DNA of 64,000 nucleotides from NCBI GenBank assembly GCA_965227645.1, contig OZ245773.1, forward strand, positions 2,294,001-2,358,000, written 5' to 3'. Below, piece after piece: positions 16,208 to 24,533 of the stretch (position 1 is its first letter; every line of letters begins with the position of its first letter). The position numbers and the translations under genes are program-made. The notes under the pieces were generated by a model that made no database searches, was not told the DNA's origin, and worked only from the letters and a program-made list of their open reading frames with translations. The stretch comes from Flavimaribacter sp024343425. Lineage in GTDB: Bacteria; Pseudomonadota; Alphaproteobacteria; Rhizobiales; Rhizobiaceae.

Positions 16208-16648
16208 ATGGTTTCAACCGTCTATGTCCTGAACGGACCAAATCTCAACGCCCTCGGCAAGAGAGAACCCGGGATCTATGGCGGAAAGACATTGGACGCC
16301 ATTGAAGCCGACTGCCACAATCTCGGCGAAACACTTGGAATCAAGATTGATTTTCGGCAGAGCAACCACGAAGGCGTGCTGGTGGACTGGCTGCAGGAAG
16401 CCGGCGACAAGGCCGACGGCGTTGCGCTCAATCCAGGCGCCTACGGGCACACATCCATCGCGTTGCACGATGCAATCCGCTCCATCGACATCCCGGTCGT
16501 CGAGCTGCACCTGTCCAATATTCATGCAAGAGAAGCGTTCCGTCATGTATCCATGACCGCCCCTGTGTCCAAGGGCGTCATTTGCGGTTTTGGCCCAGGC
16601 AGCTATATGCTGGCCCTGCGGGCGCTGGCCGACATGACAGGCAAATAA
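16208..16648 (+). CDS. aroQ: Type II 3-dehydroquinate dehydratase
   Basis: Third step of the shikimate pathway: reversible dehydration of 3-dehydroquinate to 3-dehydroshikimate in the cytosol. 146 residues, usual for the dodecameric type II enzyme. Motifs: NGPNLNALGKREPGIYG (Tyr24 is the catalytic base), RQSNHEG, NPGAYGHTSIAL (active-site His) and ELHLSNIHAREAFR. It heads a same-strand run aroQ-accB-accC-aat, 19 bp before accB, a conserved alphaproteobacterial arrangement. Confidence 0.96.
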   Translation: MVSTVYVLNGPNLNALGKREPGIYGGKTLDAIEADCHNLGETLGIKIDFRQSNHEGVLVDWLQEAGDKADGVALNPGAYGHTSIALHDAIRSIDIPVVELHLSNIHAREAFRHVSMTAPVSKGVICGFGPGSYMLALRALADMTGK

Positions 16649-16667
16649 AAACGAAGGGTCCATTTCG

Positions 16668-17141
16668 ATGGCAACAAAAAAATCAGGGATCGATCAGGAT
16701 CTCGTTCGTGATCTCGCGACAATACTGAACGAAACCGATCTGACCGAAATAGAAATCGAACAGGACGATCTCCGCATCCGGGTTTCCCGAAGCCGCGAAA
16801 GCTCCGTCACCTACTATGCGCCGCCGTCGCAGCAAGCCGCGCCCGCGCCGGCGCCGGCTGCCGCCCCCGCCGCCTCCGGCGGCGCAACGCCTCCGGCGAA
16901 CGATCTTTCCAACGCCGTCACCGCGCCAATGGTCGGAACGGCCTATCTGGCTCCCTCGCCCGACGCGCGCCCCTTCGTCGAGGTCGGCCAGTCGGTGTCG
17001 GAAGGCGAGCCGCTGTTGATCATCGAAGCCATGAAGACGATGAACCAGATCCCGGCCCCGCGCTCCGGCAAGGTGACAGCCATACTTGTCGAGGACGCCC
17101 AGCCTGTCGAGTTTGGCGAACCGCTTCTCGTCATCGAGTAG
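16668..17141 (+). CDS. accB: Biotin carboxyl carrier protein of acetyl-CoA carboxylase
   Basis: Carries carboxybiotin between AccC and the carboxyltransferase in fatty-acid synthesis. 157 residues: an N-terminal helix region, an Ala/Pro-rich flexible linker (about 52-80), and a biotinyl domain with Lys123 in IIEAMKTMNQI. The usual motif is EAMKMMN or EAMKLMN; Thr after the Lys is a small deviation. The thumb of the BCCP subclass is present (LAPSPDARPF). It lies 9 bp ahead of accC. Confidence 0.95.
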   Translation: MATKKSGIDQDLVRDLATILNETDLTEIEIEQDDLRIRVSRSRESSVTYYAPPSQQAAPAPAPAAAPAASGGATPPANDLSNAVTAPMVGTAYLAPSPDARPFVEVGQSVSEGEPLLIIEAMKTMNQIPAPRSGKVTAILVEDAQPVEFGEPLLVIE

Positions 17142-17150
17142 GATCGCGTG

Positions 17151-18497
17151 ATGCTCTCGAAAGTTCTCATAGCCAATCGCGGCGAAATCGCCCTTCGTGT
17201 TTTGCGTGCCTGCAAGGAACTCGGCATAAGCACCGTTGCGGTCCACTCGACCGCAGACGCCGATGCGATGCATGTCAGGCTGGCCGACGAAAGCGTCTGC
17301 ATCGGGCCGCCCGCAAGCCGGGAGAGCTATCTCAATATCCACCAGATTGTGGCGGCCTGTGAAATCACCGGCGCGGATTCGGTTCATCCGGGATACGGCT
17401 TCCTGTCGGAAAACGCGAAATTCGCCGAAATCCTGGAAGCCCACGGCATCACCTTCATCGGGCCGACCGCCGAGCATATCCATCTCATGGGCGACAAGAT
17501 CACCGCCAAGAAAACGGCGGAGGAACTTGGCATACCGGTCGTTCCGGGCTCTGACGGCGAAGTGACCGATGAAGCCGCAGGAAAACGCGTGGCCTCCGAA
17601 ATCGGCTATCCGGTCCTGATCAAGGCGACCGCCGGCGGCGGCGGCCGCGGCATGAAAGTCGCCCGCAATGAAAGCGAATTGGCTGTGGCGCTTGCAACGG
17701 CGCAAAAGGAGGCCGAGGCCGCCTTCGGAAACAGTTCCGTCTATATCGAGAAGTATCTGGGCCAGCCGCGACACATCGAAGTTCAGGTGATGGGTGATGG
17801 CGAGGGCGCCGCGGTTCATCTCGGAGAGCGCGACTGTTCGCTGCAGCGCCGTCACCAGAAGATCTGGGAAGAGGCGAATTCTCCCGCCCTGACGCCGGAA
17901 CTGCGCGAGAAGATCGGCATGATTTGCGCGCGCGCCATGCAAAAGTTGAAATACCGCGGCGCGGGCACGGTCGAATTCCTTTATGAAAACGGCGAGTTCT
18001 ATTTCATCGAGATGAACACCCGTCTGCAGGTCGAGCACCCCGTCACGGAAGCCATCACCGGCATCGACCTCGTCAACGAACAGATTCGGGTCGCTTCCGG
18101 CGACGGTCTCTCCGTCACACAGGACGAGATCCAGTTCACCGGCCACGCGATCGAGTGCCGCATCAACGCCGAGGATCCCAAGACCTTCACCCCCTCTCCC
18201 GGCACGATAACGCACTACCACCCGCCGGGCGGTCTCGGCGTGCGCGTGGATTCCGGCGTCTATCAGGGGTACAAGATCCCGCCCTACTACGACAGCCTGA
18301 TCGGCAAGCTCATCGTGCATGGCCGCACGCGCCCCGAGGCGATGATGCGACTGCGTCGCGCGCTTGGCGAATTCGTCATCGACGGCATCAAGACCACGAT
18401 CCCGTTGTTCAGCGAGCTGTTGTCCAATCCCGACATCGCCAGCGGCGATTATGATATCCATTGGCTGGAGAAGTACCTGGCCGGGAATCAGGGGTAG
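17151..18497 (+). CDS. accC: Biotin carboxylase subunit of acetyl-CoA carboxylase
   Basis: ATP-dependent carboxylation of biotin on AccB with bicarbonate. 448 residues with an ATP-grasp fold: IANRGEIALRV at the N-terminus, Gly-rich loop KATAGGGGRGMKV, catalytic EMNTRLQVEH, and the C-terminal lid. ATG 17151 is preferred over GTG 17148, one codon earlier. It follows accB with a 9-bp gap and is followed by aat after 6 bp, so the genes are probably cotranscribed. Confidence 0.96.
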   Translation: MLSKVLIANRGEIALRVLRACKELGISTVAVHSTADADAMHVRLADESVCIGPPASRESYLNIHQIVAACEITGADSVHPGYGFLSENAKFAEILEAHGITFIGPTAEHIHLMGDKITAKKTAEELGIPVVPGSDGEVTDEAAGKRVASEIGYPVLIKATAGGGGRGMKVARNESELAVALATAQKEAEAAFGNSSVYIEKYLGQPRHIEVQVMGDGEGAAVHLGERDCSLQRRHQKIWEEANSPALTPELREKIGMICARAMQKLKYRGAGTVEFLYENGEFYFIEMNTRLQVEHPVTEAITGIDLVNEQIRVASGDGLSVTQDEIQFTGHAIECRINAEDPKTFTPSPGTITHYHPPGGLGVRVDSGVYQGYKIPPYYDSLIGKLIVHGRTRPEAMMRLRRALGEFVIDGIKTTIPLFSELLSNPDIASGDYDIHWLEKYLAGNQG

Positions 18498-18503
18498 TTT
18501 CTC

Positions 18504-19115
18504 ATGATGCACGGGAGTGGTGATCGGTCGAATATCACTCCGCAGCTACTGCTGAAGGCCTACAGTTGCGGCCTTTTTCCAATGGCGGATTCAGCCGACG
18601 ACCCGGATGTGTTCTGGGTGGAGCCGGAGATGCGCGGAATCATTCCGTTCGACGGCTTTCATGTTCCGAAGAGTCTGAAAAAGGTCGTTCGGCAAGAACG
18701 GTTCGAAATCCGCAGAAACACGGCCTTCACCGCGGTCATGGACGGATGCGCCGAACCGGCGCCCGGTCGCCTCAACACGTGGATAAACGGCACAATACGG
18801 CAACTCTATACCGAACTGCATCATATGGGCCACGCGCACAGCGTCGAGGCGTGGAAAGATGACAAGCTCGTTGGCGGACTATACGGCGTTTCCCTCAGGG
18901 GCGCGTTTTTCGGAGAAAGCATGTTCTCCAGGACGCCTGACGCGTCAAAGGTCTGCCTGGTCCATCTGGTGCGCCATCTCATGGAGAGCGGCTTCGTGCT
19001 GCTCGACACGCAGTTCACGACGGAGCATCTGGAGCGATTCGGGGCGATTGAAGTGCCGAAAAACGTCTATCGCGAATTGCTGGAAGAAGCCCTGCTGATC
19101 GACGCGGATTTTTAG
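18504..19115 (+). CDS. aat: Leucyl/phenylalanyl-tRNA-protein transferase
   Basis: Adds Leu or Phe from aminoacyl-tRNA to N-terminal Arg/Lys of proteins, marking them for ClpS/ClpAP degradation (N-end rule). 203 residues; typical stretches are YSCGLFPMADSADDPDVFWVEPE, RGIIPFD, EAWKDDKLVGGLYGVSLRGAFFGESMFS and DTQFTTEHLERFGA. Start codons at 18504 and 18507 are both possible. It is the last gene of the acc cluster, convergent with the pRiA4b Orf3-like gene. Confidence 0.95.
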   Translation: MMHGSGDRSNITPQLLLKAYSCGLFPMADSADDPDVFWVEPEMRGIIPFDGFHVPKSLKKVVRQERFEIRRNTAFTAVMDGCAEPAPGRLNTWINGTIRQLYTELHHMGHAHSVEAWKDDKLVGGLYGVSLRGAFFGESMFSRTPDASKVCLVHLVRHLMESGFVLLDTQFTTEHLERFGAIEVPKNVYRELLEEALLIDADF

Positions 19116-19161
19116 AGAAGAAACCTGTCCCTCCTCTTCGGTCTTCTTGTGTCTGACATTT

Positions 19162-19746
19162 CTATTTCTTTCGTCCATACGCTCTCGCGACGCTGGCAAA
19201 TTTGGCCTTGACTGCTTCAAGCTCGATTTCCTTTGGGTCAAAAGGCATTCCATACCATTCAAGCGTATCATCATATTCTTCATGGGACTCATCGGCCATG
19301 ATCTCCAGGAACATTTCAAAACCCGGAGCGCCGCCCACATCCTCTGGTGGAGTTCTCCACTCGCCATCGACGAAAATCGGCAACCGCTTATTCTGTGGCC
19401 TGACGAAAAGATCCTCCACTTCGATGTGGTGCTCCCAGCAGTCGCCCATATCGTAGATGTACATAAATTCCCGAATGGCCATGTCACGCAGTTCGGCCAG
19501 TCGTCTGGTTCCGGCTTCAACAACCGGAAGGGGGTCAGGATCGTCTTCAAACAGAAGTCCGTATCGATTACCTGCGATCTCGAACTCCCAAAGATGGCTG
19601 TTCTGCCACAGAAACGCCGCCTGAATCGTGTCGTGCAGTTCCCTGAAAGTCATAGACAACGGAACTTCGATCCGCCGCCACGGAGCAGGATCGAGATCAT
19701 GCAATGTCAGCCGCAACCGCGCGGCGTCGGGGACAAACGCATTCAT
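19162..19746 (-). CDS. Plasmid pRiA4b Orf3-like protein
   Basis: 194 residues matching the PRiA4_ORF3 family: RLRLTLHDLDPAPWRRIEVP, TFRELHDTIQAAFLW, HLWEFEI and the later YIYDMGDCWEHHIEVED and GGAPGFEMFLEIM. The family was first seen on the Agrobacterium pRiA4b plasmid and is scattered in chromosomes, plasmids and transposons; its biochemical role is unknown. It stands alone here between core genes, suggesting a past transfer. Start ATG 19746. Confidence 0.88.
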   Translation of the reverse strand: MNAFVPDAARLRLTLHDLDPAPWRRIEVPLSMTFRELHDTIQAAFLWQNSHLWEFEIAGNRYGLLFEDDPDPLPVVEAGTRRLAELRDMAIREFMYIYDMGDCWEHHIEVEDLFVRPQNKRLPIFVDGEWRTPPEDVGGAPGFEMFLEIMADESHEEYDDTLEWYGMPFDPKEIELEAVKAKFASVARAYGRKK

Positions 19747-19799
19747 TGCCAGCCCTCTTCAAAAGAATTGGTGAGCGAGAGTCGAATATACGGAAAGAC

Positions 19800-20342
19800 T
19801 CAGTTCGTCGCCGAAGGCGGCGGGACGTCGGAATCCATCCGGCAGTTTTTCAGCCAGACGTCGTAAACCGGGTGATCGACGGCGTTGAGGCCCGGCGAAT
19901 CCGCGAACATCCAGCCGGTGAAAATTCGCCGAATCTTGCGGTCCAGCGTGATTTCATCGACCTCCACGAAGGTTGTCGTTTTCGGCTGTTCGGTTTCGTC
20001 ACGCGAATAGCAGACCCGGGGCGTCACCTGCAGTGCGCCGAACTGGACCGTCTCGTTGATATAGACGTCGAATGTGATGATGCGGCCGGTGATCTTGTCG
20101 AGGCCCGAGAACACGGCGACCTTGTTGGTGATGCGCGGATCGCGCGCCGGCTCAAGCTGCTCGCTCTCGACGCCGGTGTCCATTTGTTGCGCGCCGGAAC
20201 CGTCCGCCGGCGGCGCCTCGAGATCCAGATCCCGGATTTCGACTTCCGACTGCGCGCCAGCCGGAGACGCTACGCCGGCCACAACCATGCAGACCGAAAA
20301 CGCGATGGCGCGCGAGAGAGAAATGCGGGGCTTCGTGTTCAT
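19800..20342 (-). CDS. DUF2155 domain-containing secreted protein
   Basis: 180 residues with a signal peptide (about 1-31, ending PAGAQ) and a DUF2155 domain (about 75-175): NKVAVFSGLDKITGRI, VYINETVQFGALQVTPRVCYSRDETE, FVEVDEITLD and RRIFTGWMFADSPGLNAVDHPVYDVWLKNC. This is a conserved alphaproteobacterial periplasmic or outer-membrane-associated protein of unknown role, usually next to the NDUFA12-like gene, as here (20-bp gap). Confidence 0.92.
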   Translation of the reverse strand: MNTKPRISLSRAIAFSVCMVVAGVASPAGAQSEVEIRDLDLEAPPADGSGAQQMDTGVESEQLEPARDPRITNKVAVFSGLDKITGRIITFDVYINETVQFGALQVTPRVCYSRDETEQPKTTTFVEVDEITLDRKIRRIFTGWMFADSPGLNAVDHPVYDVWLKNCRMDSDVPPPSATN

Positions 20343-20362
20343 GTGCCGCAGGCTTTCCGATG

Positions 20363-20761
20363 TCAGCTTTCCGGCGACCAGGCGTCATAGTCGCCTGTCA
20401 CGCGCGGACGTTCGGCCGGATTGAGAATAGATCCCTTGGGACGATAGGCCGCTCCCGTTCCGGTCATGTTCGGCAGATGCGGCAATTGCCAGTCGCGCGG
20501 CTTGTATTGCTCGTCAGCAGGCGAGACATCGGTCCTGTGGTGCATCCATCCGTGCCAACCGGGCGGGATGGCGGACGCCTCGGCCGGTCCGTTGTAGATG
20601 ACCCAGCGGCGCGTGCGTCCTTCCGAATCCTTGCCGCCCTGATAGTAGACGTTGCCGAATTCGTCCTCGCCCACCCGTTCGCCCTTGCGCCAGGTGTGAA
20701 ACAGCGTTCCGATGGTCGCCTTGTGCCACCACCCAAAGACTTGAACCAGGCTGATCGTCAT
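20363..20761 (-). CDS. NDUFA12-family NADH:ubiquinone oxidoreductase accessory subunit
   Basis: A 132-residue homologue of the mitochondrial complex I subunit NDUFA12 (B17.2), an alphaproteobacterial supernumerary subunit near the hydrophilic arm. Signature stretches: GTLFHTWRKGERVGEDEFGNVYYQ, RRWVIYNGPAEASAIPPGWHGWMHH and WQLPHLPNMTGTGAAYRP. The main nuo operon is not in the window; the DUF2155 gene follows. Confidence 0.93.
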   Translation of the reverse strand: MTISLVQVFGWWHKATIGTLFHTWRKGERVGEDEFGNVYYQGGKDSEGRTRRWVIYNGPAEASAIPPGWHGWMHHRTDVSPADEQYKPRDWQLPHLPNMTGTGAAYRPKGSILNPAERPRVTGDYDAWSPES

Positions 20762-20881
20762 CAGAAACCTCTTTTGCCCGCGATCGAACTCGTCCGCTTA
20801 TGCCGCGCATATCGGCGATTGTCCAGCGAATGAGACCTGATTGCACGGGAATGCGCCCATTCGGTGACGACGCCAGCCCGG

Positions 20882-21385
20882 TCACAGGCTTTTCTCGAAC
20901 TCCAGTGTTTGGCCGCCACTGTCGGACAGGCTCGCCACCTTTCCCGTCCGGCCAAATCCCCTGCGCCTGTAAAACTCTACAGCGCGGTGATTTGCTTCTT
21001 CCACCTCCAGCCGCACGATTCGCGCCTTTGGAAAACAAATACAGATTTCGTCAAGAAGCGCCGTTCCGGCGCCCTGTGTCTGAAAGCACGGCGCCACATA
21101 GAGTTGGTGCAGCGTGACAACGCGTCCACCGTTCGGACAGCGCGCAAAGGCCATCCCCGCAATGATCTGTCCTGTATCGGCTAGAATGAATTCGGCGTCG
21201 GGTCTGTCGAGACGTTCGCGCAGACGGTCGTAGGCGTGCCACTCCGACGTTATTCGGTCGACTTCAGCCACGCCGTAAATGGAATCGTAGGTCGCATGCC
21301 AGGTTTCCGCAAGCAGATCGCGAACCGCCTGCAAATCACGCTCGCCAGCCGTCCTTATGTAGAAGACGGTGTTGGGGATGACTAT
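20882..21385 (-). CDS. GNAT-family N-acetyltransferase with an unusual start
   Basis: Transfers an acetyl group from acetyl-CoA to an unknown amine. The GNAT core is clear: the beta4 signature LHQLYVAPCFQTQGAGTALLDEI carries the acetyl-CoA pyrophosphate loop (Q-x-x-G-x-G), followed by RLEVEEANHRAVEFYRRRGF. The first ordinary start in frame is TTG 21334, but the codons upstream encode NTVFYIRTAGERDL, the expected first strand and helix of the fold. Between the in-frame TGA (21388-21386) and that strand only ATA 21385 and ATC 21379 are available. I give the interval from ATA. The frame overlaps the gatB stop (21382-21384), suggesting translational coupling. Confidence 0.8.
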   Translation of the reverse strand: MVIPNTVFYIRTAGERDLQAVRDLLAETWHATYDSIYGVAEVDRITSEWHAYDRLRERLDRPDAEFILADTGQIIAGMAFARCPNGGRVVTLHQLYVAPCFQTQGAGTALLDEICICFPKARIVRLEVEEANHRAVEFYRRRGFGRTGKVASLSDSGGQTLEFEKSL

Positions 21386-22881
21386 TCAATCCCCAGTTTC
21401 TGCCGGACAAGCGCATTCACCGCTTGCGGATTGGCTTTGCCCTGCGTCGCCTTCATCACCTGACCGACGAACCAGCCGGCCATGGACGGCTTCTCTTTCG
21501 CCTGCTCCACCTTGTCGGGGTTGGCCGCAAGGACTTCGTCCACCGCAGCCTCGATTGCGCCGGTGTCGGTCACCTGCTTCATGCCGCGTTCTTCGACGAT
21601 CTTCGTCGGGTCGCCGCCCTCTTCCCAGACGATTTCGAACAGGTCCTTGGCTATCTTTCCGGAGATCACGCCTTCCTTGATGAGATCCAGGATGGCGCCG
21701 AGTTGCTCCGCCGTAACCGGCGTTTCACCAATGCTCTTGCCGGCTTTGTTGAGCGCGCCGAGCAGATCATTGATAACCCAGTTTGCAGCCAACTTGCCGT
21801 CCCGGCCTTGCGCGACGTCCTCAAAATAATCCGCAATCGCCTTTTCCGAAACGAGGATCGACGCGTCATAGGCCGAAAGCCCCATATCGGCCATCAGCCT
21901 GGCCTTCTTGTCGTCCGGCAGCTCCGGAAGTCCGGCGGCCAACGCCTCGACAAAGGCGTCGTCGAATTCCAGAGGAAGCAGATCCGGATCGGGGAAATAG
22001 CGGTAGTCGTGCGCTTCTTCCTTGGAGCGCATGGAGCGCGTTTCGCCCTTGGCCGGATCGAAGAGGCGCGTTTCCTGTTCGATCTCGCCGCCGTCTTCCA
22101 GTATCTCGATCTGCCGGCGCGCCTCGTATTCGATCGCCTGTCCCATGAACCGGATGGAATTGACGTTCTTGATCTCGCAGCGCGTGCCGAAATCGCCGCC
22201 GACCTTTCGCACCGAGACGTTCACGTCGGCGCGCATCGATCCCTCGTCCATGTTGCCGTCGCAGGTCCCGAGATACCGGACAATCATGCGCAACTTGCCG
22301 ACATAGGCCTTGGCCTCGTCGGACGACCGCATATCGGGCTTCGACACGATCTCCATCAGCGCGACGCCGGAACGGTTGAGGTCGACATAACTCATGGACG
22401 GGTGCTGGTCATGCATCGACTTGCCGGCGTCCTGTTCGAGATGCAGACGTTCGATGCCCACCTCGATATCCTCGAAATTGCCGCTGGAGTCCGGGCCCAC
22501 GGAAATAATGATCGCGCCCTCGCCGACGATCGGGTCCTTGTACTGGGAGATCTGGTAGCCCTGCGGCAGGTCCGGATAGAAGTAGTTCTTCCGGTCGAAC
22601 ACCGACCGGTTGTTGATCTTCGCCTTCAGTCCAAGACCGGTGCGAATAGCCTGCCTGACGCATTCCTCGTTGATGACCGGCAGCATGCCCGGCATCGCCG
22701 CGTCGACGAGCGAAACATTGGCGTTGGGCTCCTTGCCGAATTCTGTCGAGGCGCCGGAAAAAAGTTTCGAATTGGACGTGACCTGGGCATGGACCTCGAG
22801 CCCGATAATGACTTCCCAGTCACCGGTGGAGCCGGCGATCAGTCGTTTCGGGTCAGGCGTGCGCGTGTCGATAATGGTCAT
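21382..22881 (-). CDS. gatB: Aspartyl/glutamyl-tRNA amidotransferase subunit B
   Basis: Forms Gln-tRNA(Gln) or Asn-tRNA(Asn) from misacylated precursors together with GatA and GatC. 499 residues: kinase-like catalytic cradle (WEVIIGLEVHAQ near the N-terminus, DLPQGYQISQYKDPI, DLNRSGVALMEIVSKPDMR, NSIRFMGQAIEYEARRQ, RSKEEAHDYRYFPDPDL), a helical middle and a YqeY-like tail domain (LVGQVMKATQGKANP-like). GatC and GatA are not in the window. It is followed with overlap by the GNAT gene. Confidence 0.96.
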   Translation of the reverse strand: MTIIDTRTPDPKRLIAGSTGDWEVIIGLEVHAQVTSNSKLFSGASTEFGKEPNANVSLVDAAMPGMLPVINEECVRQAIRTGLGLKAKINNRSVFDRKNYFYPDLPQGYQISQYKDPIVGEGAIIISVGPDSSGNFEDIEVGIERLHLEQDAGKSMHDQHPSMSYVDLNRSGVALMEIVSKPDMRSSDEAKAYVGKLRMIVRYLGTCDGNMDEGSMRADVNVSVRKVGGDFGTRCEIKNVNSIRFMGQAIEYEARRQIEILEDGGEIEQETRLFDPAKGETRSMRSKEEAHDYRYFPDPDLLPLEFDDAFVEALAAGLPELPDDKKARLMADMGLSAYDASILVSEKAIADYFEDVAQGRDGKLAANWVINDLLGALNKAGKSIGETPVTAEQLGAILDLIKEGVISGKIAKDLFEIVWEEGGDPTKIVEERGMKQVTDTGAIEAAVDEVLAANPDKVEQAKEKPSMAGWFVGQVMKATQGKANPQAVNALVRQKLGIE

Positions 22882-23086
22882 GTGAAGTCGCTGAACGTTA
22901 GGAGGGTCGGGATATTGCGTTACCGGTTAAACGATCGGCAATGATGGTTCAAGCTTTTCCCTGCGACCGGTCGCGGCGCTGCGGGCTCAGGTGAACTGCG
23001 CAAAACCTTGACATGGATCAAATGGACCTGACGGCGGAGCTGATATGCATCTTGTCATTCTCAACTTTCCGGTTTCGGAGGAGCGA

Positions 23087-23383
23087 ATGGGCGTCAAATC
23101 ATATCTGGCCGGGCTTTCAAAGCATAATCGGCTGTTTCACACCATGATGAGAAAGCTTGGCGTTCAACAGACATTGTTTGATCTGCCCCATTCGTCCGAA
23201 ATATCTCGCCGGGCCGTTCAGCGCTGCATGGACTGCGCTCGGGCCGGCGATTGCGAAAATCTTCTGTCGCAGAAAGACACGCTGGACACGCCGCCGACCT
23301 ATTGCAGGAACGTCGCGCTGATTGCCCGGCTCCAGAGGCTGGAAAAATCTTCACCCGAATTGGGAAAGGCCTTACTCAACTAG
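23087..23383 (+). CDS. Small Cys-containing DUF6455-like protein
   Basis: 98 residues from ATG 23087, chosen because GGAGGAGC lies just upstream; ATG 23045 would add 14 residues. The pattern MMRKLGV then RRAVQRCMDCARAGDC and TYCRNVALIARL matches the DUF6455 arrangement of four conserved Cys (C-x2-C-x5-C ... C), possibly binding metal or a cofactor. No membrane segment; function unknown. It is followed by a strong terminator. Confidence 0.75.
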   Translation: MGVKSYLAGLSKHNRLFHTMMRKLGVQQTLFDLPHSSEISRRAVQRCMDCARAGDCENLLSQKDTLDTPPTYCRNVALIARLQRLEKSSPELGKALLN

Positions 23384-23432
23384 AGGTTTATCCCTCATTC
23401 CCTCCCTTGCGGGAGAACATCCCTCTATCTCT

Positions 23433-23466
23433 GCCGGAGCATCAAACGATGTCTCCGGCTTTTTTT
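23433..23466 (+). terminator. Rho-independent terminator after the DUF6455-like gene
   Basis: GCCGGAG (23433-23439) pairs with CTCCGGC (23453-23459), followed by seven T (23460-23466). It separates the small gene from the cyo operon, which must then have its own promoter in about 23467-23570. Confidence 0.88.
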
Positions 23467-23570
23467 AATGTTTCCAGACATGTTGACGTGTCATGTAACT
23501 ATGCTTTTAAATCCGTATGAGATTTATTCGTTCATTTGTCTGATTCGACGCGGGTGCAAGGGGTGCGGTT

Positions 23571-24533
23571 TTGATTCAACTACCGAGAACGCTGCCGATA
23601 CGTTTGCTTCTGACGTCGCTCTCCCTGATCTTTCTGTCGGGCTGCGGTCTCAACACAGCGCCCATCCTTGATCCCAAAGGTCCGATCGCCCTTGCGGAAC
23701 GGGATCTCTTGTTCGCCGCCCTGTTCGTGATGATGATCGTCGTCATACCGGTCTTCCTCATGACCTTTCTTGTCGTCTGGCGCTATCGGGCGGACGGAGG
23801 AAAGGGAAAATACACACCAGACTGGGGGTACTCAGCCGTCATTGACTCAGTCATCTGGATCGTGCCGGCGATCATCGTCATCGTTCTCGGCTATCTGCTC
23901 TGGAACGCGACCTTCAAACTGAACCCCTACAAACCGCTTGCAAGTAGTGAGCCGGCGCTCGAAGTTCAGGCCATTGCGCTCGACTGGAAATGGCTGTTCG
24001 TCTATCCGCAGTACGGCGTTGCGACAGTCAATGAACTCGCCATGCCGGTTGATCGGCCGGTCAGCTTCAAGATCACCTCCGACACGGTGATGAATTCCTT
24101 CTTCATCCCGTCGCTGGCGGGCCAGATTTACGCCATGGCGGGCATGACGACCCAGCTTCACCTGATTGCCGATTCGACCGGAACCTTCCGCGGGCGCAAC
24201 ACCCAGTACAGCGGCGACGGTTTCGCCGAGCAATGGTTCGAGGCCCATTCCATGTCGAATGAGGATTTCGAAGCCTGGATAGAAAAGGTCAAGCAATCCG
24301 ACAGGGGGCTCGACGACGCTTCCTACGCGGAACTGGCCAAGCCCACGATCAAGCATGAAGTCGCCTATTATTCGAGTTTTGCACCGGGCCTGTTCGGCTC
24401 GATCCTGCAGAAATATGCAATGAACCAGGACCACCGCAACCTGATCTGCACGACGACGGCTCGATCGGAACCGGTCACGCCGAAACTCGCAAGCCTGAGG
24501 GAGGACGCCAATGTTCGGCATTCTGACGATTGA
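23571..24533 (+). CDS. cyoA: Cytochrome o ubiquinol oxidase subunit II
   Basis: Periplasm-facing subunit of the bo3-type quinol oxidase. 320 residues: a lipoprotein signal with lipobox LSGC (Cys25), two transmembrane helices (about 46-68 and 88-110) and a cupredoxin domain. The CuA ligands of cytochrome c oxidases are absent, as expected for a quinol oxidase: the region TSDTVMNSFFIPSLAGQIYAMAGM lacks the Cys pair. Start is TTG 23571, giving the lipoprotein N-terminus; no ATG fits. The 3' end overlaps cyoB by 23 bp. Confidence 0.95.
   Translation: MIQLPRTLPIRLLLTSLSLIFLSGCGLNTAPILDPKGPIALAERDLLFAALFVMMIVVIPVFLMTFLVVWRYRADGGKGKYTPDWGYSAVIDSVIWIVPAIIVIVLGYLLWNATFKLNPYKPLASSEPALEVQAIALDWKWLFVYPQYGVATVNELAMPVDRPVSFKITSDTVMNSFFIPSLAGQIYAMAGMTTQLHLIADSTGTFRGRNTQYSGDGFAEQWFEAHSMSNEDFEAWIEKVKQSDRGLDDASYAELAKPTIKHEVAYYSSFAPGLFGSILQKYAMNQDHRNLICTTTARSEPVTPKLASLREDANVRHSDD

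Noticed and set aside
16683..18512. 609-codon minus-strand frame opposite accB-accC
   Set aside because: Shadow frame; the plus-strand genes carry complete motifs.
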